NCBI GenBank assembly: GCA_023213395.1
Contig: CM041465.1
Span: 122,147,741 to 122,211,740 of the forward strand
Origin: Cycas panzhihuaensis
Taxonomy: Eukaryota; Cycadophyta
Direction of reading: 5' to 3'
DNA length: 64,000 bases
Shown: positions 1-13,094 of the stretch, piece after piece
Layout: every line of letters begins with the position of its first letter
Position numbering within the stretch: the stretch's first letter is position 1
Position numbers and translations under genes: made by a program
Notes under the pieces: generated by a model
What the model was told of the DNA's origin: nothing
The model's input: only the letters and a program-made list of their open reading frames with translations
The model's database searches: none

Positions 1-1486
1 GTATAATGCAATGTAGAAGGAGTATAATGCTTTGGTCAAGAATGACACATAAGAACTAGTTGATCTCCCTTTAAACAAATTAATAATTGGCACTAAATAG
101 GTTTACAAAATAAAATTCAGATCTGATGGGTCTATTAATAAGCATAAAGCCAGGCTAGTAGCTAAAGGGTATGCTCAAATTAAAGGAATTGATTATAATG
201 AAACATTTACTCCTATGGCTTGAATGGAAACAGTATGTCTTATATTGAGGCTTACTACATAAAAGGAATGGACCATCTAACAAATGGATGGTAAAAGAGC
301 CTTCCTAAATGGATACATAGAAGAGAAGATCTATATCCAATAACCAATAGGCTTTGAAGTTAAAGGGGAGGAAAATAAAGTATACAAACTCAAAAAGCCT
401 TATATGGATTAAAACAAGCACCTAGAGCTTGGTACTCTAGAATAGACAAATATTTTAGAGATAAAAGGTTCGAACAAAGTCAATCAGATCCTAACTTGTA
501 TATAAAGCTTGAAGGAGACTTAATACTTATTGTGGGACTATATGTTGATGGCTTAGTCTACATAGGAAATGACTCTCAATTTCCACAAAAATTCAAAGAT
601 GACATGTGCAAAGAATTTGAGATGACAGATTTAGGCCTTATGCATTACTTCCTGGGTTTGAAAGTATGGCAAGACAAAAATGACATATTTATATCTCAAA
701 GGAAATATATACTAGATTTACTTCAAAAGTTGAAAATGAATGATTGCAAGGTATTAGCTACACTAAAAGAAATTGGAATAAAGCTATCCAAGCTCTATGA
801 TTCTACATCAGTTGATCCTACACTTTATAGGCAGTTGATTGGTAATTTAATCTACCTAACATTAACTCGACCTAATATTTTGAATTGAATAAGCATGGTA
901 TCTAGTTTATACAAAAACCCAAGGCAATGCATTATCAAGTGGAAAAGAGCATACATTGATACTTAAAAGGCACAACTAGTTATAGGTTATATTATAAGTC
1001 CTTAATAGTTTTCAAGTTAATTAGGTACACAAATTTAGACTGGGCAGGTTGTGTTGATGATAGGAAATCTACATCTGGTTACACTTTCAACATGGGATTA
1101 ATATCAATTGCTTGAAGTACCAAGAAGCAAACCATAGTATCCTTATCTACTGCAAAGGTAGAATATAAAGCTACAGTAGCAAGAGCATGTCAAACAATTT
1201 GGCTACGTTAGTTTCTCTATGACTTACAAATGAAATAGGATGAATCTACATGCATGATGTGTGACAAGTAGAGTATAATTCAGATGGCATACAATCTAGT
1301 GTTTCATAGATGAATGAAGCATATTGAACCACATCACTTTATCAGGGAACTAGTACAAGTTAGTAAGATTAAATTGGTTTACTGTAGCATAGATAAACAG
1401 GTGGTAGACTTCTTCACTAAGGCCCTTGGAAGGATCAAGTTTCATAAGTTTAGAGACAAGTTTGGAGTCATCCCTAATGAACATTA
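1..1486 (+). pseudogene. Ty1/copia pol remnant (RT and RNase H), 5' end outside window
   Basis: Broken frames on the + strand encode the reverse transcriptase (RT) core, with [11 protein letters not shown] near 150 and the NETFTP motif near 200. The RT active site near 540 reads YVDG instead of YVDD. RNase H follows, with STAKVEYKA near 1150 (canonical STAEAEY) and the C-terminal block KHIEPHHFIRE to DFFTKALG at 1317-1420. The longest open pieces are 496-888 and 1314-1499. In-frame stops such as TAG for TGG and the lost second Asp make it non-functional. The domain order is that of Ty1/copia. The gag and integrase end lies to the left of the window. Confidence 0.88.
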
Positions 1487-1640
1487 TAGGGGAGAATGAT
1501 GGAATAATATTCATTAGGGTAATGCAGTGGCATTAGGATATATGAAGCCAACTCCAGCCACCCTAGTTGACCCACTACCCAATTATTTTTAGTGTTTATT
1601 AACACCAAATGTTGGTAGATGTTGGAGAAACCCAATGATT
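1487..1640 (+). other. Polypurine tract and probable 3' LTR start of the first copia remnant
   Basis: Just after the RNase H stop there is a purine run (taggggaga, 1487-1495), then TGATGG at 1497. This is where the polypurine tract and the 3' LTR start are expected. The far end of the LTR was not found. Sequence from about 1700 onward reads as coding remnant of an oppositely oriented element, so the LTR is short or truncated. Confidence 0.4.
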
Positions 1641-1699
1641 TAATTATTTAAATGGGCCTCATAGCCTAAAGATGTTTCTTAACACCATAAATTTTATGT

Positions 1700-4600
1700 G
1701 AAAATTCTATTAATCTTCTTGTTATGGCCTTATAATCTCAGTTATGCTCTGCCCTTAGCTAACAAGATCAATTAATTCACACTTCTCGTACTTTGATAAT
1801 ATCAACCTAACCTCTATAGGTGTTATAAGTGGTTTTTAACTATTCATGTTATATTTATACAGTATATCTAAAGTGTCCTTCCTTTGTAATATAAAGATGC
1901 CACTATCAGATTTCCATACTTAAATACCTAAGAAGTAATTCATTTATCCCAAATCTATCATCTTAAATTCTTCACACAAATTTACCTTGAATTGTTTGAA
2001 TAAATATTCACTATTCCTAAGGTAGATTAGGTTGTCAACATAAAACCCCATTATCAAGAATGTTCCATCCAACTTGACATATAAGTTGAGGTTAGGTTGG
2101 CTCCTTAGGAATCCTTTATCTTTGAAGTAATTATTAATCCTAGATTTCCAAGCTCTATGTGCTCGCTTAAGACCATATAATGCTTTCTTTAATTTATAGA
2201 CCATTTCTTTATTTCTTTAAACTTTAAATTATTTTGATTATTAGACATAGATTTCTTCATACACATAACCATTTAGGAATGCACTCTTTACATCATTTTA
2301 GTAGATGGTCTAACTATGTTGTATAATTAAGGCCAAAATTAACCTAAGAGTTTTCACCCTTACAATTGGTGTAAATATTTCATTATAGTCAATGCCTTCC
2401 TTTTGCACATAATATTTGGTGGCTAGATGAGCCTTATACTTACCAATTGACCTATCTAATTTGTACTTTATTTTATAAACCCATTTTATACCAATTATAT
2501 TTTCCCTTGGTGGTAAATCAACCAATTCCCAAGTATTATTTTTCACTAAGGTATTATACTACTTTTTTATAACTTGCTTCCACTCATCTTGAGTGTTGGC
2601 CTCTTCAAAGTTTTAAGGCTCATTGTTTTCTATAACTTATACCATTAAACCAAAATTTACCATACTTTGAGATCCTATTATCCTTCTCTCAAAGTTTATA
2701 TCTAAGAAATCTTAAGAAGAATGACTCTTTTAAACTCATTTAGGAACATTCTTATTATTTTGGCTTGAAGTAGATGATCCTACTCTATTTATGTTGGTAG
2801 TCATAGGTACATCAGTACAACTAATACTTGGTTTTACATTAATGATTATACCCTTTTTAAATCTAGTAAATACATTCCAACTTCATTGAATATGATATCC
2901 CTACTTATGATTATCTTCTTTTCATTAAAATCATATAATTTATAGGACCTTAATGCATCATTATAACCTATAAATATACACTTTATACTTCTATCATCTA
3001 AATTTGTCTACTTTTATTTTAATACATATGTATAATGAATACATACAAGCACCCTTAAGTGTTTTATATTAGGCTTATGACCTAAACAAGCCTCTTTAAG
3101 AATTACCTATCTTATTGCTTTAGTTGTATGTTTATTTAATAGATAAACAGTTGTGTACACTACTTTGGCCCAACACTCATTACCAAGATGATTATCCTTA
3201 AATATACTTCTAAAAATTTTGATTATAGTCTTATTATTCCTCTCAAGCACCCTATTTTATTGAGGGAGGTAAGGATTAGTCAGTTGCTTTCTGATCCCAT
3301 GGTATCTATAATAATCTTTAAATTCGTTGAAAATAAATTCTCCCTCATTATCTTATCTAAGAATTATTATCTTAAAACTATATTATCTTTATATAATGAC
3401 TTTGAAATTGATAAAACATTAAAATACTTTTGATTTATTCTTTAAAAAATATATTCAAGTCATTCTTAAGTAATATTTTACCCTTCTAAGGGACAAGGTA
3501 TCCATTGGTCCATAGAGATCTTTGTACACCAATTAAAGTGGTGCATTGGCTCTTAAACTTCCATTTGGAAAATTTTTCCTTTATTGTTTGCCTAATATAC
3601 ACCCTTCTTAAATTTGTTACTTTTTTTAATATGTGAAAGACCAATGACCAATTACATGTTCTTCATTAAGGTGAGATTATTGTGACTTACATAGTCAAAT
3701 CTATAATGTTTTGTCTTATTATCTTCAATTGATACCTTTAAGGCATAAGTATAACTTAGGAAAATTATAAGCTTGAACAACTTGTCATTTATTATTTGTC
3801 TCTTAGTCATTATGGCTTCATTCTTTAACTTGTTGCTAATTATGAATACAACATTATCAAATATGATCTTGTACTTTTATTCTATTATTTGGCTAATAGA
3901 GAGTAGATTTTTCTTGAGTGTATGGATATAAAGGATATCATATATGTACTTAGGTTTTCCATGATTTATTTAGATGAGCACATTACCTCTACTCATTGAT
4001 TCTTAAGTAGCATTATCACCAAATATGATTCTATTTATTTGAGAGTTATCTAACTTTCAAACCATTCTCTTTTATAGGTCATGTGTATAGAACAATTTAA
4101 ATCTGTGTACCATCTTTCTTTATCTTTATTTTCTATGATACTAGACAAGAAAAGCCTTTAATTTTCTCTTGTTTCCTTATTAGTTATATTAGTTATACCT
4201 TTTTCTAAATTGGACCTTTTAAATAAGTAATTATTCTCCAAGTCTTCACCTCTTTTACAATAGGAACATTGTATAGTTCCTCTACCTTTTCCTCTTGGAC
4301 TTATTCCTCTTTGGCCTTGATTTAGGCATCTTCTTTTAAGACTTTTCCATCTACCCTTAGAATTTTATACTCTAAGAATTTATCTTTGGTCTATCTTCTA
4401 TGATATTGACTTATTCCCTTAAGGATTTAACCTCTTCCTCTTGAACTTTATCCTTCATAATGATTTTGTTATGGTCTAATCCTAATCTTAGTAGCAAAAT
4501 CATGCTTTAATGATTTACCTCCATTTTTATTTTCTTCTACAACAAGCAAAATACTGATAAGTTGATCAACCTTCATTATGATGAGATCTTTTAACACCTC

Positions 4601-5121
4601 TATACTAGTAGTTACCATTTTAAAATTTTTAAGATCTCTTACAGTTATTGATGTTTTTATACTACTCTTTGCTCATTAAGGTCTTCCCTCAGAACCTTCA
4701 TTTGATTAACAAGCCCTTGAATTTTTATTATGTAATCATTAATTGCTTCATTACAATTCATTTTATAATTCTCCAACCTTGTTCATAGTGTTCACAGTTT
4801 TGTTGTCACTACTCCCTCATATGCAATCTTCAATGTATTTCATGCCTCCTTAGATATCTTTGCCTTACTAACACATGGAAAGATGTGATTCTCCAAAGCA
4901 CAAAAAATGAAGGCAAGTACTTCATTATATATTTTTTTTATTTTCTTTAAAGAGTTTGATTTTATTTATAGGAAAATTTTAGGGTGATGCATTATAACCA
5001 TTACAGATCAAAATCCACATCTTTTGAAATAAATTTATGCTTCATTTACTTATTCCAATTCATATAATTTTAACTATCATATTTTGAAACCAAAACATTA
5101 CTTATGCTTGTAGACATCATA
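1700..5121 (-). pseudogene. Ty1/copia gag-pol remnant, minus strand, 3' truncated
   Basis: Read on the minus strand, the gag start lies near 5121 (MSTSISNVLVSKYDS). A degenerate zinc knuckle (CSYCKRGED) follows near 4260, then integrase C-terminal blocks near 2890-3000 (FIGY-like, then NEKKIIISRDIIFNE). RT lies at 2310-2546 (NNTWELVDLPPRENI; KEGIDYNEIFTPI) and 1944-2204 (KKALYGLKRAHRAWK). The RT active site reads YVDN instead of YVDD. Homology fades near 1700, within the segment after RT, so RNase H and the 3' LTR are missing or lost at the junction with the first remnant. Every domain carries stops. Confidence 0.85.
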
Positions 5122-6952
5122 CTAAATAGTTTCACAAATAAAAGAAAATATGAACAAATTTACGTAAAAAATATCAAAATCACTAAAAGAACACCATAAA
5201 TTGTTACACTTCAACTCTAAGATATATATAAATGTCTAAGTTAGGACTCTACCATCTCTAAATGATAATTTTTCTATTAATTATTAAGTTATAGTGAGTA
5301 AATGTTGTAATATTTTTCATTTGGATCATCTCATAAAAAGCATGCAAAATATGTACAACAATCTTAAACTTTAAAAACCTTACATCAAATAAAATTAAAT
5401 ATGCTCATATGACCACTTATTTTAAAGGTATGTGAGTTATAAATACAATGGTTTAAACAAAATTGAATTCCGATAGCATATAAGAAAGTTATAGCTAAAA
5501 CGGTATAATGTGGTAGTGAACTTTCTTAATAATTAAGAATGACATTAAAGAGCTACATTAAGATCTTAAAAATGATATAAAACAAAAAACCAATATATGA
5601 TTGTAATCATTGATTTTGAAAGCATAGAAACAAAAATCACAATGAACTAAGTAGATTGAAAATTCAAGTCCAAATTTGAAAGTTGCAATTATCAAAATAG
5701 AAATAAGTGATTAAAAATAAAATAGGCCCCTTAAAATATTAATGAGCCCCTTTTGATTAAGTGTGGTTATGATGTCTTCTTACATGTCCTATAAATTAAG
5801 TGCTCGAGGCTACCTTGCTTTTGAAACTCATAAAAATATAAAATTAAGTTAATTTTTTTAAACTATAAGAAATATTAAATCACCTCAAAAAAGAGATTTT
5901 AGTAATGTATTATCAATTTTCTTTCTAGATTGATTGGCTCTCAGCTTTAGATTCAATTTTGCATGTGAAGGTTAACCTATAATCTAAGAGTGGCTCATCC
6001 TATAAGTGGATTAGTCACAAGCACATTGGTCTCAACCAATTATGGGACTAAGGATGATGCTAAGGTCAAATATATGCAGATCTTCCAATGCACGCATAAT
6101 GTTAGATACCCTTCAGAATATACAATAGTTGGTAGAAAAGAATATGAAGTGAGGGATAATGGAATATACATTGCCAATGGACAAGGTTTAGAAGATATAT
6201 ACACTATGGAAGGATTCTGATGGATTCAACAAAGAAACTCTCAAATATTTGGGACAACAAATCATAAAGGTATTAGGATGGAGGCATGCATTTAAGAAAA
6301 ATAGACCAATATAAATGGAAGACGTAAGTATATATAGGTGAGGTGATTACACATATGGAAATAGGGACGTAACATGTGGAGACAGATACTAAGAGTTTTC
6401 AAACATATACATAAACCATATCACATGGTGGAGGAACATCACATATAAACATAATATAGATGCAAGTCAACAAACCAACCAATGTCATGCTTAAATGTAA
6501 GTACGTGCACTTGTCATATAGAGGATAAAAGAGACAACGTAGGTTTAATGATATGTCATGGGATAAGGCATTTGTAGAGGATTCTTTACTCTATGAATGA
6601 AAGGAGGGATGGAATCTCTAAATAAATGGAATCTAGAGGTCTCGTGACATAATACCAAGGAATATAGATGTACTAATAGAAATAATAATTTAGAAAACAA
6701 AATAAGAAGTACCCACATAGATCTTGCCAAGGTAAGACCATGGAGTCTTAAGTAAGTGGGAGATTGAACAGAGCATATGTAAATATAAAAGGGAAAAAAA
6801 AAAAAGGAATCATAAAATATCAATGTAGTGCACAAGCCTACAATGATTCACACAAGTATAATGATTTAAACAAACATAGCATGTCCCAAGTTGACTTACA
6901 ATGAAGAGTACAAAAGAGAAGATAAATTACTAATAATGAGGTGGTGTTGAAG
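5122..6952. other. No gene recognised; probable decayed repeat
   Basis: AT-rich sequence upstream of the minus-strand copia gag. It should contain that element's leader and 5' LTR, but no primer binding site or matching LTR was found. A 76-codon frame at 5990-6220 matches no family I recognise and is not called as a gene. Confidence 0.5.
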
Positions 6953-7276
6953 AACACTAGGGTAATTAGCCTCATGGGGTTGGGTGGATTGGTAAGATGT
7001 GGCAATTACCAAGGGTGATACCTAGGTTTAAAACTCATGAGTACAAGCCACTTGACAGGGTAGTGGTCTAATCAACATCTGCTACTACAAAGATAGTAAT
7101 CCGACCAAAGTCCATTGAGTATGTGCCAATTGTATAATGGTGGTATGAACTCCAAGCATGGCCGGTACAAAGGTAGTATGAAAACCTAGACCCTTCCTTT
7201 GGATTATTATACTAAGGTGTGGCTAATGGTTCTCCTCTAGATATCAAAAAAAAAAAAAAAAAACACTAGGGTAATT
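6953..7276 (+). mobile_element. tRNA-like SINE with poly(A) tail and 15-bp target site duplication
   Basis: The body at about 6968-7261 is flanked by a perfect 15-bp direct repeat (aacactagggtaatt at 6953-6967 and 7262-7276). It ends in an A-run of about 16 (7246-7261). Near its 5' end there is a box A-like stretch (tgggtggattgg, about 6984-6995). A box B-like stretch (aggtttaaaactc, 7024-7036) follows at the spacing expected for an internal RNA polymerase III promoter. Length of about 290 bp, an A-tail and a TSD together fit a plant SINE mobilised by LINE machinery. It has no coding capacity. The identical TSD arms suggest it is younger than most of the surrounding LTR elements. Confidence 0.85.
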
Positions 7277-8640
7277 GACAACATAAAATATATAGACAAA
7301 ATGATGAGGACTAATGAATGCATTTTAAAGTTAATTTCCTCTCTACCATATTAGATGTGATATTCATAAAACTAGAAACATTGAAAATCTTAGATGGGAT
7401 ATGGACCTTATTGCCACCTTGGGCATGTCCTAAGGTAGCTCTTAACACTGAAGTAGTAGCTAAAGGAAAATATGAGCACTTTGATGAAAATTGCCTTATT
7501 TTCTTGAGTTGACCAAGTAGTCTAGAAAGAAAACTTTTAGAAATAAACAAATGTTATGTACTGATTGAGCAATAATGTTCTGTGAGGAAGGTTGTTTGTA
7601 AGCAAATGACTTAAAGATGTTTAAAGTGTTAGGGAGAAGTACACATGTTGAAGTGGGTGTATGACTTGATGCTTATAGCACCTGAATATAGGTAGGTATT
7701 TGTAGAATGAAAGTATTCATGAGGAATAATTTGAAGAAATACATTATAGATGGAAAATAGCTCGCAAAGCTATCAGTTTGTTGAAATGAACATGAATCAA
7801 GCAGATACAACAAAATCAAGATTTTTGGATCATCAACCATGTGTTGTGATATGAGGAAATATGTGTATGAAGAGCATTAGCATGAAGGTATCACAAAGAA
7901 GGATCTTAAAAAGAAATAAAGGTTTGTAAAGTATAAGATCACAAATTACAAAATGATTATTCGATCTAGTGACGTGGTGGTAGATGAATGAGCCTATATC
8001 TAGAAAGAAAAAATCAAAGAGAAGACACAAAGGAAGATTTAAATACAAGGTTAGATCCATGAAAGTTGATGAACCTAACACATGTCCATATCTTAGAATG
8101 TTTGCAAAAGATGGCCACTCGTAATTGGAGGGATCAGAAGGAAAATGGATGATGAATGAGGTAAGTGATTTTGTGGGATTTGACCACCATCGTTCATCAC
8201 ATCTAGTTGTGCTCACATTAAGCACTCAGAGGACTAGATTTTTAAGATAGAATCAAGTTAAGGAAGGCAATTTATAGGCTAGAGCAATCACAGGTTATTT
8301 TCTAACTAAGCGATAGGAGGACATATAGTGACATCATGTTTATTTATAGAAAGAGAAAGTGTGTGTATTAGAAGACAAAAATATAAAGAGCATCCTTCAA
8401 ATGAAGCATTTACGTGGAAATATACTCACAGAAATAAAGAGGTAATATGTGAACAGAGGCTCATGAGATGAAAGATAAATCGAGAAAGAATGTTTGACCA
8501 ATGACACATGGTAAACATTGAAGAATTTTGTAAGATTGAAGACTATTAATCAACAATATAGCAAGATTAGTGAAGGCAACTAGATCATGAAGGTCTCGAT
8601 TAATCAGAGATAGTAAACTTATATGTTCATCTAGATTGCC
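7277..8640. other. No gene recognised
   Basis: AT-rich sequence right of the SINE. A 130-codon minus-strand frame (7833-8225) is hydrophobic and low complexity, with no recognisable domain. No LTR, tRNA or splice-supported gene was seen. Confidence 0.5.
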
Positions 8641-10340
8641 TAATCTAGGATTGGAATTATGATCATTCGGTTTGTTGTTACCTTGATGGAGGATTGAATA
8701 GGGCTCAACTAGAATTCAAGTGTGAGCATGGAATGGTATGTCCTATTGGCTATAGAAGAATTCAATTTAATGATAGTTTTCCTCTCAATCTACATCGTAT
8801 GCATTTCAAAGAAGCTCCAAGTGTCAAGCTAGTATCGAGCACCCCCAAAGAGAATTTGGATTTGTAGGAGGAGAAATTGAGCTTAAAAGAGGTTCTATTA
8901 GGATTTGTGAAGGAATTCAAGCTCTACAAATATGTTGACTATTTCAAACACTAAAACAAATTACAAAATGTGAGTTTTTGACTCTTACAAAGTAGAAAAG
9001 CTAGTAGATGACCCATTGTAGTAAAATGGGCTAGCTCATATAGGACTTATCCCATAAATGCTTCATTGCCTAAAACTAATTGGCATGGTTGTGCATTGTC
9101 TAAAGTCTGAAATCAAAATGATAATTGGGCCTAACAAATATATAATCCATGACATCACAACTAAAAACTTTTGCAAGATATTCTACCTGCCTAAGTCTAA
9201 GGTGCAATTTGACAATGTGAAGCTTGACAAAGCTATGGGGAAAGATGGGACACTAAGTAGGGAAATGGTAGATTGGCATCTAGAGCCATCAATGTAGCCC
9301 ATGAAGAAAGATGGGTTGATCACCAACATACATAGCCTCATAGCCCCCACCAATACAAATATAGTCTACCCTAATGCAAGTGATGCTACGACAGACAGGT
9401 GAAGTGGAGTATGCACCAACAGTTTCTCCTATAAACATTATAGTAAGAGCAAGTTCTTTTGCACCACAAGAAGCATTGAACACTAGCAGTGCAAGGGCTT
9501 CTAAAGAAGAATAATTAGGCATTGTAACATCTCTTAATTAAGACACCAAAAAAGCAAAGATGATTGTAGATTATTATTTGTAAAAGATAATAACAACTAT
9601 AATGTCTACAAAGGTTGGAAGGAAAAACAATGCCCTGAACAATATGTTCAACATGAAATTATGAATACTTAGCAAGAAAAAGGACCAAAATAGATGACTC
9701 CTCACTAAACACAAGAAGAAACTGTAAGGGAACAACCAAACAATGATCAACTAATGCTAATAGATGGTGGTAATCCACAACAAGAAGAGATATAGGGTGA
9801 ATAAAAAAAATGGAATTGGATCCCTAGGTGATAGAGCAAGTGAAGGTTTGGCAATTAGATGAAGTACTATCTCAAACTTTGTCATTTGACTTGACTAAAA
9901 AAGATCATTTTTACTAATGGAGTAAGGAGGACAAAACTTTCAAGAAATCCATGGTAAAGGGGAAGAAATATATAGAGACCATCTTCTAGCCTCTAAAAGA
10001 TGGCTTAGTCATGGAGGTTGTTAATTTATATTTGGCCATAGGCTAGTGAGTAAAGAATAAAGTCTTTTCCCTACAAACATAGTTACAATAAGTCATGTAG
10101 GAGAATGAAGCTTTAAGGGTAGAGAATGTGAGTCTTAATGACAAGCTTAACCAACTCAGTAAAGCATGGAAACACTTGCTTATTTAAGTCCTTCATGAAA
10201 GAGCTAAATAGGAAATTGAGCAGATGCAAAAGAATGAATCAATTAGAGAGAAATCCTTGCAACTAACTAAAGGATTGCTAAATAAAACTATGCACAATAA
10301 TAAACACTTAGTTCCATACCTCTAGAAGTTAATAAATAGA
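8641..10340 (+). other. Unidentified decayed coding-like stretch
   Basis: Several + strand frames read as protein between stops. One block at about 8815-8960 runs KEAPSVKLVSS, then KEVLLGFVKEFKLYKYVDYF. A second is the 79-codon frame 9058-9297. A third, at about 9810-10330, is Lys/Glu-rich and coiled-coil-like (ENEALRVENVSLNDKL). Stops are often TAG or TAA where Trp or Gln would fit, as in the nearby retroelements. It is probably a retroelement gag or accessory ORF or a dead gene. No catalytic motif was found and the family is not identified. Confidence 0.35.
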
Positions 10341-10375
10341 TTGTTTACACTTTATAAGAGGATTGTAATATTGAA

Positions 10376-10427
10376 GGTGGTGTTTAGGAAGGTAGTAAAT
10401 TCACAAAGTACCTTCCTAAATACCACC
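10376..10427. repeat. Inverted repeat: 19-bp arms, 14-nt loop
   Basis: The left arm 10376-10394 and right arm 10409-10427 are reverse complements at 18 of 19 positions. The mismatch would be a G-U wobble in a + strand transcript. The loop is 14 nt and pairing stops abruptly outside the arms. It could be a snap-back inversion or a tiny foldback insertion. No promoter or terminator context was seen. Confidence 0.85.
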
Positions 10428-13089
10428 ATGAAGATAGTATTTTTTTTATAAATTCGAAAGGCAAGTAGTTATTGTTGGGCAACAAGGTAGTGTTGTGTCT
10501 AAGCCATTTGTTCACAAATAGCAATATATTTGGGATACATGGATGGGTAGGGATAAAGTAATGATAGAGGGTGCAAATGACAAGGTGGTGATGCATTTAA
10601 ATCAATATATATGTGCAAAATAAATAAAGTATTTTAGAATGAAAATAGAACTCAACTTTATAACAACACTTTTCCTTTGTAAATTTCTATCTTTTCATTC
10701 CCAAAACTAATAAAAACTAAAAACTGAGTTTTTAATAATATAAAAAATATACAAATTTGAGGCCTTTGGCCATAAAAAAGTCCTAACTACCAACCTCTAA
10801 AATTAGGAAACTGACTTGGAGCAAAAAAACTTTCAAATTATTAAATAAAAAAAAAAAAAGAAACTTATTTTTAGTAAAATCTTAACTATTACTACTTTTA
10901 GTAAATTTTCAAAAGTTCTTAAATTCACTTAAAAATTGACCCATAAGTAGCTAAATATATTATAGGCCCCATGGGAATATAATTAATAGAAAATTTATCA
11001 CCTAACTAAGGAAAATAATACTTTTAAATTTTTTACAAAATTAGAAAAAAAAAAAAAAACTTAAATTGAAATTTCAAACACCTGAATGATGTGTTTTGGA
11101 CTTAAAATCAATTTTCTATTCTGGAAAAGCAATAGAACTCATTTGGATTTCATGCAACTTTCTAAGATAATCATTTTGATATGTAATAATCCATACTTTC
11201 ATTCACATGGCAAAAAGTTATGTTATTTTTAGCAAATCTTTTCTAGATGCTTCAGCATTATGCGGTTATAGTAATAATGATGTTTTTACAAGTTTCAAAG
11301 AAACATGTCAAGAGGAAAATAGGGAAAAGAACTAGCAAATGCCCTATCAAGAGTACAAAATACATTATAAAAATTGATCACTAAATTAGAAGGTCTAGAG
11401 AAAAAAACAAGGAATTAAGATTTAAAAAATGAAAGAATTAGCTTAATAGATTGAATAACAATTTAGAGATGAGTATGTTGATGAACAACAATTTAGTGAG
11501 TAGTCTAAAGAATAATCTAAGAAGGTACTTACTTTAAATTCCAATCATGTTTTGCACTTACTTATTTATTTTCATTGTTTTCTCACTCATCTTAAATTTT
11601 CAAGTTTTATAGCCTTGCAAATCCCCTCACTTCATGTTCAACAAATCCTCATAACTAATTTAAAACCCGAAGCCCCGAAATCCCATCTCCTAGTAGGGGA
11701 AGTTTTGGTCTTACTTTAAATCCCTCATTGTGTCATATTCCCTAGGAAATCTATTTAGCACCATCTTGATGTTTATCATCTTCTACTTTTCTTTCAACAA
11801 GCTTCATCTCCTAGCCCTATCAATGTATGCCTCTTCTAGAAAGCACTGAACTTTTTCCCCCTGTATCCCAAATTGCCTTTTACTTACTAGCATGTTTTTC
11901 ACTTAGCCCTTTGCATTACTATATATATAACCTCTACATGCTCTTTTCAAAACCCCCTTCCTATAAAGAATGCCTAGCCTTTATCCACTACTTATTCCCT
12001 ATAAACCCATCATGCCCTAAACTCACTCATAGATATAAATTTGTTTATGTCTCATTCTACATAACATCATCTTTATTATCCATAATTACCTCTTATTTAT
12101 TTCATATCCAACCTCCATATCACATATCCCATTTCCCAATCAAATCCTCATACATGCTACCTCCTAGTTTTTCCCTTAATATAACTTATTAATACCCTTT
12201 ATCCCTCATGTTTCTCGTTTCTTTCTCTTTGATATGTATCCATATAAAATTTCCCTTATACCAACTATCCCTCATATAGCTTCCATATATGTTTTATTTC
12301 ATAGCTTTAATTACACCTCATGCCACTTGTACCCCTTGCTCACATCAACACCTCAATATTAATCTATTATGTCCCTATTTTTGATGCTTACAAAATGCTT
12401 CATATCATCTTCATCATTCCTACTTTGAACCTAACTTCTTACATCCAATTCTCATATCCTGGTACTTTCTCTACCCTTCATCCACCATGCCTTCATAATA
12501 CCTCCTAGCCTACCCTCCAATATCTTTCATCCGCATCTAATCTCATATTTACCCTTATCCTTAATACATTTCTCCTTCACATAATTATCCAACCTTATCT
12601 TCCCTATAATTTAAATTTCTTTCCTTACTCTTCATCTCTTTCAAGCTTGTTTTACATTTTTTATGTTGATCATGTGTGTTTATGTTATACCCCACCTTTC
12701 ATGTCACACATTAGTCAATACCATGACTATCTAACTTATTATTTTCTAAATTTCCTAAGATACTTTTCCCAATATCATTTTTGTAATCCGCATCCTTCTT
12801 TTACATTCCCTCATCTTCCCTTCAAGGATGATTTCAAATGGATACAATGTGTAAATAGGATGTAAGACCTTAAGCAAGTTGAATTCATAACATATAAATC
12901 CCAAAACCATCCAAGTGTAGGGTCTAATACAAAATGCCTATGATATTTTGCCCTTAGCAAGTGGTAGATTAGAGACATACATTGCCTCTCCCATACATTG
13001 TGGGAAATACTTTTCAAGGAATATGAATGCTTTTGATCTATAAGTAACTCATCATTAGTATAAAAAAATAATAATATTTTGAGGGTAAA
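10428..13089. other. No gene; contains a G-poor, C-rich + strand tract (about 11560-12840)
   Basis: 10.6-11.1 kb is A-rich with homopolymer runs. From about 11560 to 12840 the + strand becomes rich in C and T and very poor in G; 12061-12120 has no G at all. Open frames here (11827-12192, 12320-12508, 12647-12865) are by-products of this skew and show no domain. The last bases form the left flank of copia A, including its TSD copy at 13090-13094. Confidence 0.6.
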
Positions 13090-13094
13090 ATATT

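Noticed and set aside
5990-6220. 76-codon ORF as a host gene
   Set aside because: No domain, no splice signals examined give an extension, and it lies between decayed repeats.
11827-12865. Hydrophobic ORFs of 62-121 codons
   Set aside because: They arise from the G-poor composition, which removes TAG and TGA stops. There is no domain, splice context or homology I can recognise.
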